Notes: a model not told the origin generated them from the letters alone. Positions 26,819 to 36,163 are shown, numbered from the stretch's first letter. The stretch is DNA of 64,000 nucleotides from Legionella sainthelensi (GCF_900637685.1 NZ_LR134388.1:1747501-1811500), one strand, 5' to 3'. Translations and numbers: made by a program.

Positions 26819-27813
26819 TGCTTCCACTTGTATTTGCTATATTACTTGCTTTTATTGTCATGATGTATGTCATTTTAGATGGGTTTGATTTAGGGATTGG
26901 CGTTTTATTTCCTTTTACAAGCAGTGAAAGTGAAAGAGATAAGATGATGAATTCAATTGCCCCTGTATGGGATGGCAATGAAACCTGGCTTGTTTTTGGC
27001 GGCGCCATATTGTACGGAGGATTCCCTCAGGTTTATGGGGCTCTTTTGCCTGTTCTTTATATTCCTATCATGTTCATGTTAATTGCCTTGATTTTCCGCG
27101 GAGTTAGTTTTGAGTTTCGTTTTAAAGCGGATAAGTCGAAACCTGTATGGAATTGGCTATTCACGATTGGTTCGATTGCAGCAGCATTTTTTCAAGGAGT
27201 CATACTTGGATGTTTTGTTCAAGGGTTTTCAATGAATCCTCAAACTATGGCAATTACTCAGTCCAGTTGGTTAACTCCATTCAGCTTATTTACTGGAATT
27301 GCTCTGGTAAGTGGTTATGGGCTTCTTGGTGCTACATGGATGATTATCAAAAGCAGCGGCAAACTTCAGGCCAAAATGGTCCACTATGCTCGTGGCTTGC
27401 TGATCGCTGTGAGTTTATTTTTAGTCTTTGTTAGCATTTGGACCCCATTGCACAGCGCCGAAGTCTTCAATCGCTGGTATCAATTTCCCAATTTTTTATG
27501 GTTAAGTCCGCTTCCTTTAATTACTGCTTTTGCCATTTATCTTACCTGGAGAAATTTATCTTTAAATTCTAATAACGAACGAAAACCTTTTATTTACAGC
27601 ATTATCATTTTTTTGTGTTCTTACATTGGCATAGCTATTAGTGTTTATCCTTATTTGATTCCACATCAGATTACCATTTGGGAAGCGGCAGCCCCATCTT
27701 CGACACTTACATTCATATTAGTCGGTGTCGCCATTATGCTGCCTATATTACTTGCCTATACCTTATATGCCTATTTTCTTTTCAGAGGTAAAACAGAGGA
27801 GCATTACCATTAG
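26818..27813 (+). CDS. cioB: Cytochrome bd-type quinol oxidase subunit II (CioB-like)
   Basis: 331 residues with eight or so membrane helices. VILDGFDLGIGVLFPF and APVWDGNETWLVFGGAILYG (landmarks at residues 20-70) are subunit II signatures. The ATG shares a base with the cioA stop (TAATG), indicating translational coupling. No small CydX-like subunit is evident afterwards. Confidence 0.93.
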   Translation: MLPLVFAILLAFIVMMYVILDGFDLGIGVLFPFTSSESERDKMMNSIAPVWDGNETWLVFGGAILYGGFPQVYGALLPVLYIPIMFMLIALIFRGVSFEFRFKADKSKPVWNWLFTIGSIAAAFFQGVILGCFVQGFSMNPQTMAITQSSWLTPFSLFTGIALVSGYGLLGATWMIIKSSGKLQAKMVHYARGLLIAVSLFLVFVSIWTPLHSAEVFNRWYQFPNFLWLSPLPLITAFAIYLTWRNLSLNSNNERKPFIYSIIIFLCSYIGIAISVYPYLIPHQITIWEAAAPSSTLTFILVGVAIMLPILLAYTLYAYFLFRGKTEEHYH

Positions 27814-27877
27814 GTACGGTTTCAATGCTCAATGGCAGCTATAATTTAAAGAATAACACTTCATGAGGAATAGAATC

Positions 27878-28201
27878 ATGGCAAATCAAACGCGCGAAAA
27901 TTTAATTAACCAAGCTAAGAGTGGTTCTAAAGCAATCGCTTTGATATATTCACCAATCGAGCTTCATGAATATATCGTTGAAATTATTGCTAAAGACTCC
28001 GATGTTTTTATTCATAAAGGAAAAGAGCTCTGGCATTTTAATTCTATTGACGAGGCAATGTCTCGAGCAGCAGAATATGGGGCAGAGGATTTTTTTCTGT
28101 GTGCTGATAATACTTACGATGAATGTGGTTCAGAAAGTGGACCACAATGTTTTGATTATATACCTCTTTATTCAAAGGCAAAGCACGCCAAAAATAATTA
28201 G
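27878..28201 (+). CDS. Small hypothetical protein after the bd oxidase
   Basis: About 107 residues from the ATG at 27878, which has GAGGA upstream. An in-frame ATG at 27863 has none. It has mixed alpha/beta composition, and the end TYDECGSESGPQCFDYIPL contains two Cys. It loosely resembles the small DUF6482-type proteins, but I am not confident. It lies between cioB and the desaturase gene on the same strand, so it may belong to either transcript. Confidence 0.6.
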   Translation: MANQTRENLINQAKSGSKAIALIYSPIELHEYIVEIIAKDSDVFIHKGKELWHFNSIDEAMSRAAEYGAEDFFLCADNTYDECGSESGPQCFDYIPLYSKAKHAKNN

Positions 28202-28253
28202 TTATTAATTGAATGAATGGTTTCAATTTAGAAAAGAATTAGGGATTAACTTG

Positions 28254-29180
28254 ATGAAGTTTTTAGGAAGTTTGATACACCGTTGGATTGTGAGTGAAAA
28301 TAACTACAATCCTGATGAACCTTTAAGCAATGCAATTGATTGGAGTCGAACGATTCCTTTCCTTATGATTAATCTTAGCTGTCTACTGGTTTTCTATGTG
28401 CGTTTCAGTTGGATTGCCTTGAGTGTTGCAGTGATTCTGTATTTTTTCCGTTTGTTTACTATTGGTGCTTTTTATCATCGATATTTCTCTCATAAGGCAT
28501 TCAAAACCAATCGCTTTTGGCAATTCATTTTTGCGGCTCTTGCAGGAACGTCAGCCCAACGTGGACCTCTTTGGTGGGCAGCACATCATAGGCAGCATCA
28601 TATGGTTTCTGATACGCCAGAAGATGCACACTCACCAGTTCAACATGGCTTTTGGTGGAGTCATGTGGGTTGGTTTCTAACCAAAAAACATTATCATTAC
28701 AATCCGGAGCGAGTTAGGGATTTGGAGCAATACCCAGAACTTGTTTTTCTTGAGCGATATGACATTTTAATGCCTGTATTATTATTTCTTGCTCTTTTCA
28801 TCACAGGTTGGATACTCCAGACTTATAAACCACAATGGAACACGGGTGTTGGTGAAATGTTGGTTTGGGGTTTCAGCGTTTCCTTGGTAGCATTATTTAA
28901 TACAACCGTAATCATTAATTCCCTGTGTCATGTATATGGTACAAGACGTTATGAAACGTCGGATAACAGTAAAAACAATCTGTTTTTTGCTCTCATTACG
29001 CTTGGTGAAGGGTGGCATAATAACCACCATCATTACCCCGCATCAGCGCGTCAGGGGTTTCGATGGTGGGAAATTGATATTACTTATTACCTAATCAAAC
29101 TTTTAGAACTCATGGGTATCGTCTGGGATGTTAAACCGGTGCCCAAATCTTTATTAGAGCAGAATTTAGCTAAAAAGTAG
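28254..29180 (+). CDS. Acyl-lipid/acyl-CoA delta-9-type fatty acid desaturase
   Basis: About 308 residues. Three histidine boxes are intact: HRYFSH, HRQHH and HNNHHH, the di-iron ligands of membrane desaturases. Hydrophobic helices flank them. The length agrees with stearoyl-CoA 9-desaturase-like bacterial enzymes. The ATG at 28254 with AGGG upstream is preferred over the TTG at 28209. It would introduce a cis double bond into acyl chains, giving substrate for the cyclopropane synthase encoded nearby. Electron donor not encoded here. Confidence 0.92.
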   Translation: MKFLGSLIHRWIVSENNYNPDEPLSNAIDWSRTIPFLMINLSCLLVFYVRFSWIALSVAVILYFFRLFTIGAFYHRYFSHKAFKTNRFWQFIFAALAGTSAQRGPLWWAAHHRQHHMVSDTPEDAHSPVQHGFWWSHVGWFLTKKHYHYNPERVRDLEQYPELVFLERYDILMPVLLFLALFITGWILQTYKPQWNTGVGEMLVWGFSVSLVALFNTTVIINSLCHVYGTRRYETSDNSKNNLFFALITLGEGWHNNHHHYPASARQGFRWWEIDITYYLIKLLELMGIVWDVKPVPKSLLEQNLAKK

Positions 29181-29200
29181 TTATCCATAGGGGAACGACA

Positions 29201-29611
29201 ATGAAACTTATAGGGCTCTTTTTCTTGACAATGGTATGTATCTTTATGTTGGATATGATTTGGTTGGGTATCATTGCGAAATCGGTTTATGCCCAAAACA
29301 TCGGTATGCTGTTACGAAAATCGGATGCAGGCATGGCTCCTATTTGGTGGGCAGCAGCAGTTGTTTATGTGTGCATCGCATTAGGGATCGTTTATTTTGT
29401 CTTGCCCGGCGCACAAGGCAATTACCTGCAAGCTCTTGCTGGAGGAGTAATCCTTGGATTTGTGACTTATGGTATCTATGATTTCACCAACTACTCAATC
29501 CTTGCGAACTGGCCTTGGAAGATAACATTAATCGATTTTATTTGGGGAATGGTCTTATGTGGCCTGAGTAGTTTATTTGCTGTCTTTATTCAGAGCCGCT
29601 TTTTTTCTTAA
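29201..29611 (+). CDS. DUF2177 membrane protein
   Basis: 136 residues, four membrane helices, with the family pattern LDMIWLG near the N-terminus and YDFTNYSILANWPWKITLIDFIWG in the second half. The 3' end overlaps the convergent DUF1295 gene by 26 bp. It is a frequent partner of Cfa/photolyase clusters. Function unknown. Confidence 0.88.
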   Translation: MKLIGLFFLTMVCIFMLDMIWLGIIAKSVYAQNIGMLLRKSDAGMAPIWWAAAVVYVCIALGIVYFVLPGAQGNYLQALAGGVILGFVTYGIYDFTNYSILANWPWKITLIDFIWGMVLCGLSSLFAVFIQSRFFS

Positions 29612-30359
29612 ACCAAGGAAAAAACATTGACGTTTGCTTTTGGTAATAAATATATTTTTGTCCCCGTGATTTTATGGAGCCTTTTTCTGTCATGGGACCT
29701 GTCATACGTGTAAAAATAACATAAAGCATCAAAGGGGAAAACAAGCACAGGTATCCTTTACTGGACTGTATCGCAAATAAAGCGAATCCTATCCAGCTTA
29801 ACCAATCAAAAAAATAATTAGGATGACGTGAATAATTCCATAAACCTTTGTTACACACTTCCCCTTTATGTTGTATTTTAAAACGTTGCAGTTGTAAATC
29901 TGCTATAGTCTCTCCCATTATTCCCACTGTAATAATGCAAATTGCAAGGATGTCTATCATGGTAATATGAGTCAGTCCGGATTTACTAATCAGTAAAAAC
30001 ACACTTGAAATGATTAGGATGAGTAGCCCTTGGAGTTGAAAGTTAATAAAAAATCCAAGAGAGGGGCTTATTTTCCAATTGGAACTGAGTTCAATATAAC
30101 GCTTGTCAACATGTCCTTTTCTGATTCGTGTGTACCATAGATAGAATGCAAGGCGTAAAGCCCATAGAATGAGAAGAATGGCAATAATCAGAGTACGAAA
30201 ACTTAAAGATGCAACCTTTAAATAAATTAACCCTGAAACCATTAATCCTAATGACCAACAAACATCAACAACAGAAGGGTTTTTTAGAATACGATATAAT
30301 CCCCACATAATACTCATTTGTAAAAAAAGATAAATCACTACAATACCAATAGGATACAT
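29586..30359 (-). CDS. DUF1295 membrane protein (steroid 5-alpha-reductase-like fold)
   Basis: 257 residues with about six to seven membrane helices. The C-terminal GLWNYSRHPNYFFDWLSW motif is the hallmark of DUF1295 and related reductases or isoprenylcysteine methyltransferases. Its ATG shares a base with the stop of the DUF2878 gene (TAATG). It is last in the five-gene operon starting at 34103. Homologs in alphaproteobacteria act on modified fatty acids in the singlet-oxygen response. A role in unusual lipid formation is likely by analogy. Confidence 0.88.
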   Translation of the reverse strand: MYPIGIVVIYLFLQMSIMWGLYRILKNPSVVDVCWSLGLMVSGLIYLKVASLSFRTLIIAILLILWALRLAFYLWYTRIRKGHVDKRYIELSSNWKISPSLGFFINFQLQGLLILIISSVFLLISKSGLTHITMIDILAICIITVGIMGETIADLQLQRFKIQHKGEVCNKGLWNYSRHPNYFFDWLSWIGFALFAIQSSKGYLCLFSPLMLYVIFTRMTGPMTEKGSIKSRGQKYIYYQKQTSMFFPWFKKKSGSE

Positions 30360-30895
30360 TATTGATCATCCCTAATCTTCTGATAACAGTACACGCAAAA
30401 TGGCAATAAAATTGCCCAAATTACCCCGATAAAAAGACAGGTCATATTGCTGCCATAAGGAAAAAATGCAGCACCTAAGCTGGCCCCGATGCGAAATGAC
30501 AAGGCAAAACCCACACAGGACAAAAAGCTGAGTAGAAATAGGTGAGCAAATAGGCTACTTAATGTGGCATATAAAACAACCGTAAAACTTATCCATATCG
30601 TGATCATCCAAGGAGATGTAAAATAGGGAGAAAAAGGGTTTGCTGAATAAAGCACTATTCCTTTATAAACCAGGGCACTATCGATTAGAGTACTGATTGA
30701 GACTACAATCGTTAATAAAAGCCATAGCCCTTTTAGGGGTTTCCCGGTTTGATGTTGCCAGTACAATTGCAATACAACACAAGCAATAACGATAAGAGGG
30801 CTTATCCATGCATATCCCCGAGCAGCAAGAGTGATGCAAGCGAACCAAGCAATATAATAAGCAATAGTATGAATTAGATAGTGCAATGTATTCAT
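30359..30895 (-). CDS. DUF2878 membrane protein
   Basis: About 178 residues with five to six membrane helices. Start chosen at the ATG at 30895, which overlaps the cfa stop as ATGA. A GTG at 30910 is possible but lacks support. The family is found with Cfa-like methyltransferases and DUF1295 in this same order in other proteobacteria. Biochemical role unknown. Translationally coupled on both sides. Confidence 0.82.
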   Translation of the reverse strand: MNTLHYLIHTIAYYIAWFACITLAARGYAWISPLIVIACVVLQLYWQHQTGKPLKGLWLLLTIVVSISTLIDSALVYKGIVLYSANPFSPYFTSPWMITIWISFTVVLYATLSSLFAHLFLLSFLSCVGFALSFRIGASLGAAFFPYGSNMTCLFIGVIWAILLPFCVYCYQKIRDDQ

Positions 30896-32109
30896 CGTCT
30901 TTTTCGCCACAAAGCATGAATATCGCTAATGTAATGGGTCTGAAAACCTGCAGCACAATAACAAAAATAGAATTCCCAAGTGCGAATAAAAGACTCAGTA
31001 AATCCTTGCGCTAGAATTTCTTTTTTATTCGTTAATAAGTTTTTATACCAATCATTCAAAGTAGCGACATAATGGTGGCCTATGTCTTCAAATGACAGTA
31101 ATTGTAGAGTGGTTTTGCTGGCAATTGATTTATTGATTGAGAAAACTGAAGGCAAACATCCTCCTGGAAAGATATATTTTTTGATGAAATCAACCTCATC
31201 TTTCGCTGCTTCATAGGCTTGATCATTAATGACAATGGCTTGTAAGAAAAATAAACCTTCAGGTTTTAGCAGCTGATTGCATTGCTGAAAAAAGGTATCA
31301 AAATATTTATGTCCAATAGCCTCAATCATCTCGATTGAAACGACTTTGTCATATTGGCCGGAAAGAGTTCTGTAGTCTTCTTTTAATAATTCAATCTGAT
31401 GATTTAAGCCCAATTGAGTGATTTTTTCTTTGACATAAAGATATTGTTTTTCTGAAATCGTTGTTGTGGTCACCTTGCATCCATATCTTTGCGCGGCAAA
31501 ACATGCAAATCCGCCCCATCCTGTACCTATTTCCAAAATATGATCGGTGGGCTTAAGTTGCAATGCAGTACAAATGGCCTGAATTTTTTTCTGAGATGCT
31601 TCCTCTAAACTGATTTCCGAAGGCTTATAAAGAGCGCATGAATACATCATTGACGGGTCAAGAATTAATTTAAAGAAAGCATTTCCTAAATCGTAATGTG
31701 CTAAAATATTTTCTTTAGCGCGACGAATTGAGTTAATTTTTAATTTATAGTTTATTGTTCTAATGAGACTAAAAAAACGGGCGAAGGGACTTTCAATATT
31801 ATTGAAGAGGGATTCATTTTTAATAATAAGCTCAATTAATTTTTGTAGGTCATCTGTATCCCAATCTCCATCGATGTAACTTGCTCCTGCCCCAACAGAG
31901 CCCCTCATGAGAATGGCTTTATAGGTTTTGGGGTTGTTTATGGTGATGGTTGCGATTGAATTATTCCTCTCATTTTCATTACCAAATATATAACTACCAC
32001 TCACGTCATTGACTTTGATGGCTCCGTGGGTGATTCCATTTAATAATTTGCAAAATACTTTTTTGGAAAGCCTTGTGCTTAAAGTAGATAAATGATTATT
32101 TTGATCCAT
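30892..32109 (-). CDS. cfa: Cyclopropane-fatty-acyl-phospholipid synthase family methyltransferase
   Basis: About 405 residues. The start at 32109 is preceded by AAAGGA and overlaps the end of the DUF1365 gene. An N-terminal lipid-binding region is followed by the SAM-methyltransferase core with ILEIGTGWGGFACFAA (motif I). ENILAHYDLGNAFFKL, MMYSCALY and SIEMIEAIGHKYF are Cfa hallmarks, and FPGGCLPS precedes the C-terminal part. The product methylates double bonds of phospholipid acyl chains. Given the operon, it may make a modified chain other than plain cyclopropane. Confidence 0.92.
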   Translation of the reverse strand: MDQNNHLSTLSTRLSKKVFCKLLNGITHGAIKVNDVSGSYIFGNENERNNSIATITINNPKTYKAILMRGSVGAGASYIDGDWDTDDLQKLIELIIKNESLFNNIESPFARFFSLIRTINYKLKINSIRRAKENILAHYDLGNAFFKLILDPSMMYSCALYKPSEISLEEASQKKIQAICTALQLKPTDHILEIGTGWGGFACFAAQRYGCKVTTTTISEKQYLYVKEKITQLGLNHQIELLKEDYRTLSGQYDKVVSIEMIEAIGHKYFDTFFQQCNQLLKPEGLFFLQAIVINDQAYEAAKDEVDFIKKYIFPGGCLPSVFSINKSIASKTTLQLLSFEDIGHHYVATLNDWYKNLLTNKKEILAQGFTESFIRTWEFYFCYCAAGFQTHYISDIHALWRKRR

Positions 32110-32866
32110 TCGATGTCCTTTTATTGGAGTTTGGATGTGCATGAAAAGGAATACCCTTAATCCATAGTTTTAATGCTTGCCAATAAATCGCAGCTGCAAC
32201 TTTGTAAGTGATTAAAGGATAGTGCCAAAATATTTTTTTAATGGAGCAATTATCTTGGGCCTTTAAAATTAATGTTGCATCAAAATCTTTCTTTCCTTCA
32301 ATATGATTTTCCATATGAACTACAATTTTTTCATTATTTAGTTTCAAATTGAGTTGATAGGAATAATTCATGGACATAAAGGGAGATACATGCAGTTCCT
32401 TTTGAAATTCATAAGAATATATTTCATTTTTTGGTTTGGCTGAATGCTTCAGAACATAATTATGACGTTCTCCCCAGGGGGTATTGGTGACTTCCAAAAT
32501 TAAATAATCAAGATTTCGATTTCCCTCATCAAAGATAAAATAAATACTGATTGGGTTAAAACAATATCCTAAACAACTCAGTTGAGTTAATAAATAGATT
32601 TTCCCCTTTGGATAGATTCCGTACCGATTCATTACCAACTTGCGAGCATATTCTTCAAGAGGGATGGTCGATTCATTCAGATAGTTTTTGCGTCTAAATG
32701 AAAACCAATTAAATTTCTCTATGGAAACCTGTTTGATGTCTTTGAAGGTTGTATTTATGTTATCCAGCTCAAAGCAGAACATAAATAACTGATATGAAAA
32801 CTGATGCCGTTTGGGAAAAAAGCGGCGATGACGGACATGACCTGTAAAAATGAGATGGTTCATCAT
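32096..32866 (-). CDS. DUF1365 family protein
   Basis: 256 residues, cytoplasmic. HVRHRRFFPKRHQFSYQLFM at the start, YNLLTQLSCLGYCFNPIS-like (about 92-112) and the SPFMSMNYSY region are DUF1365 signatures. Its ATG follows the stop of the FAD oxidoreductase with no gap, and its 3' end overlaps cfa by 14 bp. The trio FAD oxidoreductase-DUF1365-Cfa is a conserved module, so it probably acts on the same lipid substrate. Confidence 0.9.
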   Translation of the reverse strand: MMNHLIFTGHVRHRRFFPKRHQFSYQLFMFCFELDNINTTFKDIKQVSIEKFNWFSFRRKNYLNESTIPLEEYARKLVMNRYGIYPKGKIYLLTQLSCLGYCFNPISIYFIFDEGNRNLDYLILEVTNTPWGERHNYVLKHSAKPKNEIYSYEFQKELHVSPFMSMNYSYQLNLKLNNEKIVVHMENHIEGKKDFDATLILKAQDNCSIKKIFWHYPLITYKVAAAIYWQALKLWIKGIPFHAHPNSNKRTSNGSK

Positions 32867-34103
32867 CTAGGCTCCCAGAAGCGTACAGGTATTAATCGCA
32901 CTATTGACCCCGTCTTCATGAAAGCCATAACCCCAATAACTTCCAACATAGTATGTATTATTCATCCCATTAATCAAATTAATTTGCTTTTGAGCTTTTA
33001 ACGCAGACACAGTCAAACAGGGATGCGCATAGTTGAATGATTGGATAATTTTATTTTCAGCAATTTCATGTGCAAGATTAACTGATACAAAAAATCATGG
33101 TTGGAATGAATTGATTGCAAGCGATTCATATAGTAGGTGAGTGTTGGTGCAGTGCCTTGGTTATCGAGGTAATTCCAACTTGCCCAAGCCCTTTTATTTT
33201 TTGGCATTACATTTTTGTCTTTATGAAGAACTACTTCATTTTCAGTATATTTTATTGCCGACAAAATGTTGATTTCTTCAGGAGTGGGTGCCTCGAGCAT
33301 CGCTAGTGCTTGATCGCTATGAGTAGCGCATACGACCGCATCAAACAGTTGTTCTTCGGAATTCACGAATATCTTAATTTTATTAGGTTCTCGTTTTATT
33401 CCTTCTACTTTGGAACTTAAGTACACTTGATCTTTTAGCCGCTCAACCATCGGTGTAATGTAGTTTTTTGATCCTTCTTTAATAACATACCACAGAGGTC
33501 GGTTGAACAAATCAAGAAGCCCATGATTGTTATAAAATTGTAATATAAAAAAAGCAGAACAATTTAGGGTGTCTTCTTTATTTTTAGACCAAATGGCAGC
33601 CATCATTGGAATAAGATAACATTCTTTAAATTGCTCTGAATACTTGTTTTCCATGATGAAGTCATTGATGGTTATTTCGAGATCATTGTTTCGAGCCAAG
33701 AACTTTTTGCATCGGAATTAAATAAAATAATGTCTTTGATTAGGTGATAAAAGTTCAATTTAAAGAGGTTTCGACGATCTGAAAAAAGGGTGTTTAAATT
33801 ATGACCGCTGTACTCAAGTCCCTTGGGATCGGAGCGATAACTAAAACTCATTTCACTGGGTTGAATTGCTACATTTAACTCTTCAAGCAATTTACAAAAG
33901 CTGGGGTATGTTCTTTTATTAAAAACGATGAAGCCAGTATCAATCGAGTATACAGTTTCTTTAGTTTCGACAGACAGAGTATGTGTATGACCACCAAGAT
34001 AATCATTTGCTTCAAATAATGAAACATCATGGTTTTTGCTCAATAAATAAGCACTCGTTAAACCAGATATCCCTGAACCAATTACTGCAATCCTTTTTTT
34101 CAA
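32867..34103 (-). pseudogene. FAD-dependent oxidoreductase (amine-oxidase type), two frameshifts
   Basis: Three frames join into one protein of about 412 residues. MKKRIAVIGSGISGLTSAYL (Rossmann FAD site) begins the first part. ARNNDLEITINDF continues after a shift at 33704-33708. The C-terminal end with YYVGSYWGYGFHEDGV follows a second shift at 33089-33094. Each break is a one-base deletion in a homopolymer (A5 for A6, T6 for T7 on the coding strand). All conserved parts of the family are otherwise present. It is the first gene of the DUF1365-cfa-DUF2878-DUF1295 operon. It may be an intact gene hit by sequencing errors; otherwise recently dead. Confidence 0.85.
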
Positions 34104-34186
34104 AAATAATTCCTTTTTATCTGTTTGGTAAGTTAATTTATTTAAAGGGCGTCACTTTGTAAAGCCTATCAACTAAACTAAAGTTA

Positions 34187-34240
34187 TGGCACGCTCGGAG
34201 GGACTTGAACCCTGGAACCTTGGTTCGAAGCCTGATGCTC
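34187..34240 (-). other. Decayed 3' half of a tRNA-Arg-like gene (possible att site)
   Basis: Read on the minus strand it ends GCGTGCCA and contains the T-loop GGTTCAAGTCC and CTTCGAAC in anticodon position (would be TCG). It aligns along its whole length with the 3' 54 bases of the tRNA-Arg at 37491-37567, with about 13 differences and one gap. The 5' half is missing and the anticodon stem is broken, so it is not a working tRNA. Confidence 0.65.
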
Positions 34241-34413
34241 TAGTTTAAAATTCGTTATAAATCAATATGTTGTGAAGCGTCAAATTCACCAGGAACTGCC
34301 TAAAACTGCCTATTACAGTATAGTGCCGTCACAGTTGAGACACGTTTTGGTCTCAGAAAAAAATTCACCGTTTTGTTTTAAATAAAACAAAATGGAGATT
34401 TTGAATATTTCAT

Positions 34414-34813
34414 TTACAAGGCGCTAATTTTTTCTATTGCACTCAAAACAATATTTCTAGAGCGCTCAAGCCGAGCGATTGTTTTTATTGCTTCTAACCA
34501 TTTAGGATCTTCGATGAGCTTTTTAAAGTATCCTGAAATAAATTGGACAACATCTTTCGGTGAGTTCATTATTTCTACAAATAATTCAGGTCTGCCATTG
34601 ATAACATTGATGATATCTTCCAAATCTTTACAATCCCAATAATCATTATTCTTATAGGCCCTATCAGTGAATGCCTCAAACTTTGTGGCAATGAAATAGA
34701 CTGCGTTGAGTATTTTAATTTTTTTGTCTTTAATTTGAATCTCAAGTGCATTGTCAAAACCCGCCTGATGCCAATTTGAATTGATTTCTTGTAAAGCACC
34801 ATCGGTATACATG
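34414..34813 (-). pseudogene. C-terminal part of an AbiEii-like nucleotidyltransferase-type protein, cut by IS
   Basis: About 132 residues remain, ending at the IS left terminus. AVYFIATKFEAFTDRAY...DLEDIINVINGRPEL resembles the C-terminal half of AbiEii-type nucleotidyltransferase-like proteins (pattern YFLATKLEAF...DLEDI...DGRPEL). The frame runs on into the IS end to 34938, but that extension is IS sequence. The N-terminal half is not present on the other side of the IS, so the insertion was accompanied by a deletion or rearrangement. Confidence 0.6.
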
Positions 34814-34887
34814 TGACCTATCCCCAAAAAATAATGCCATGACATAGATGAGATTTCCGATAAACTAAACCAAAAGGAGATCTCAAA

Positions 34888-35151
34888 GTGAAAAAGCGTT
34901 ACACAGAAGAACAAATTATAAAAGCAATCAAATCGCATGAAGCAGGTATAAAGGTCGAAGAGATATGTCGAGACTATGGAATTTCGTCAGGCACATTTTA
35001 CAATTGGCGAAGTAAGTATGCTGGCCTTGAAGTGAATGAGGCCAAGCGTCTTCGTGAGCTTGAATCAGAGAATGTTAATCTTAAAAAACTGTTGGCAGAT
35101 AAGCTCCTGGAGCTAGAGGCAATGAAGGATGTATTATCAAAAAAGTGGTGA
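34888..35151 (+). CDS. IS3-family transposase OrfA
   Basis: 87 residues with an HTH (EEICRDYGISSGTFYNWRSKY) and a C-terminal leucine-zipper-like helix, as usual for OrfA. A6G at 35139-35145 (tcaaaaaag) just before the stop is a standard -1 slippery site that would produce the OrfAB transposase. AAAAGGAGATC lies before the start. It contributes DNA binding at the IS ends. Confidence 0.93.
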   Translation: MKKRYTEEQIIKAIKSHEAGIKVEEICRDYGISSGTFYNWRSKYAGLEVNEAKRLRELESENVNLKKLLADKLLELEAMKDVLSKKW

Positions 35152-35963
35152 AGCCAGCAGCAAGAAAGTCGATCATCGAGCACCTAATATGTTTCTTTAA
35201 GTTGAGTGAGCGAGTAGCTTGCAAGCTGGCAGGATTAAGCCGCACAGCATTTCGTTATCAATGTAAACCACGTACGGATGAGAAGGCCAGAACACGACTC
35301 AAGGTTTTAGCCGCACAATATCCGGCCTATGGTTATTTAATTCTTCATGGACTACTTAAAGCTGAAGGCTTGGTTCAGAATAAGAAGCATACTTATCGAT
35401 TATACACTGAGGAGGGACTTCAAGTTCGAACAAAGAAAAGGAAAAAACTGACTCGTCCTCGCCAACCAATGGAAGTTCCTTCTGCACCAAACCAGCGTTG
35501 GTCGATGGATTTTGTATCGGATCAACTTAGCAATGGGAGACGATTTCGAATATTGAATGTAGTGGATGATTATTCTCGTGAAATGGTTGGCCAGCTAATA
35601 TCTACCTCAATCAGTGGCAAACAAGTGGCTCGCTTTTTAGACCAACTTATTGAGCAAAGAAATAAGCCTATTAAAGTGATTTGTGATAATGGTACAGAAT
35701 TTACTAGTAAAGCGATGTTTTTCTGGAGCAAAGAAACGAATGTCACTTTAGGGTTTATTCAACCAGGAAAACCAACTCAAAATGCGTTTGTTGAGAGCTT
35801 AAACGGGAAATTCAGAAATGAATGCCTTAATCAGCACTGGTTTCGAACAATGGAGGAAGCACGATTTGAGATTGAACAATGGCGTAAACACTACAATAAT
35901 GTTCGACCTCATAGCTCTCTAAATTATATGCCTCCTGTTGAATACGCAAGAAAGGTGGCATAG
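35145..35963 (+). CDS. IS3-family transposase OrfB (DDE)
   Basis: 272 residues with the rve integrase core. The catalytic triad is in WSMDFVSD (first Asp), ICDNGTEF (second Asp) and QNAFVESLNGKFR (Glu), with the normal D-D-35-E spacing. The N-terminal HTH_21 region precedes it. The GTG start overlaps orfA in the -1 frame, so it is normally made as a frameshift fusion. Intact, so the element may be active. Confidence 0.95.
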   Translation: MVKPAARKSIIEHLICFFKLSERVACKLAGLSRTAFRYQCKPRTDEKARTRLKVLAAQYPAYGYLILHGLLKAEGLVQNKKHTYRLYTEEGLQVRTKKRKKLTRPRQPMEVPSAPNQRWSMDFVSDQLSNGRRFRILNVVDDYSREMVGQLISTSISGKQVARFLDQLIEQRNKPIKVICDNGTEFTSKAMFFWSKETNVTLGFIQPGKPTQNAFVESLNGKFRNECLNQHWFRTMEEARFEIEQWRKHYNNVRPHSSLNYMPPVEYARKVA

Positions 35964-36163
35964 GATAATGAATCTCATCAAAGAAGTGGTACTAATTTAG
36001 GGGATAGGTCAAATGCTTCTATAAAGCAAATTAAATTAATTTATTCTCATGGACAAATTCCGGCTAATTTAGAAGAGTTTGAGTTACACCTCGTTAAACT
36101 TTATCAAATTATTCTTGAACTAAATTTTGATAAATCCAAAAAAACCAATACTCAACTTAGTGA

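Larger units (their letters stand above)
34814..36011 (+). mobile_element. IS3-family insertion sequence (IS407-like), complete
   Basis: Terminal inverted repeats are visible: the left end begins TGACCTATCCCC and the right end finishes GGGGATAGGTCA. Similarity continues inward to GATGAGATT on both arms. The element is 1198 bp and holds orfA and orfB in the usual overlapping arrangement, both intact. ATG occurs at both flanks but offset by one base, so a 3-bp target duplication is not certain. Confidence 0.9.

Noticed and set aside
33013..33699. Separate 228-residue gene in the FAD oxidoreductase locus
   Set aside because: It is the middle section of one oxidoreductase gene between two homopolymer frameshifts; both ends lack gene signals.
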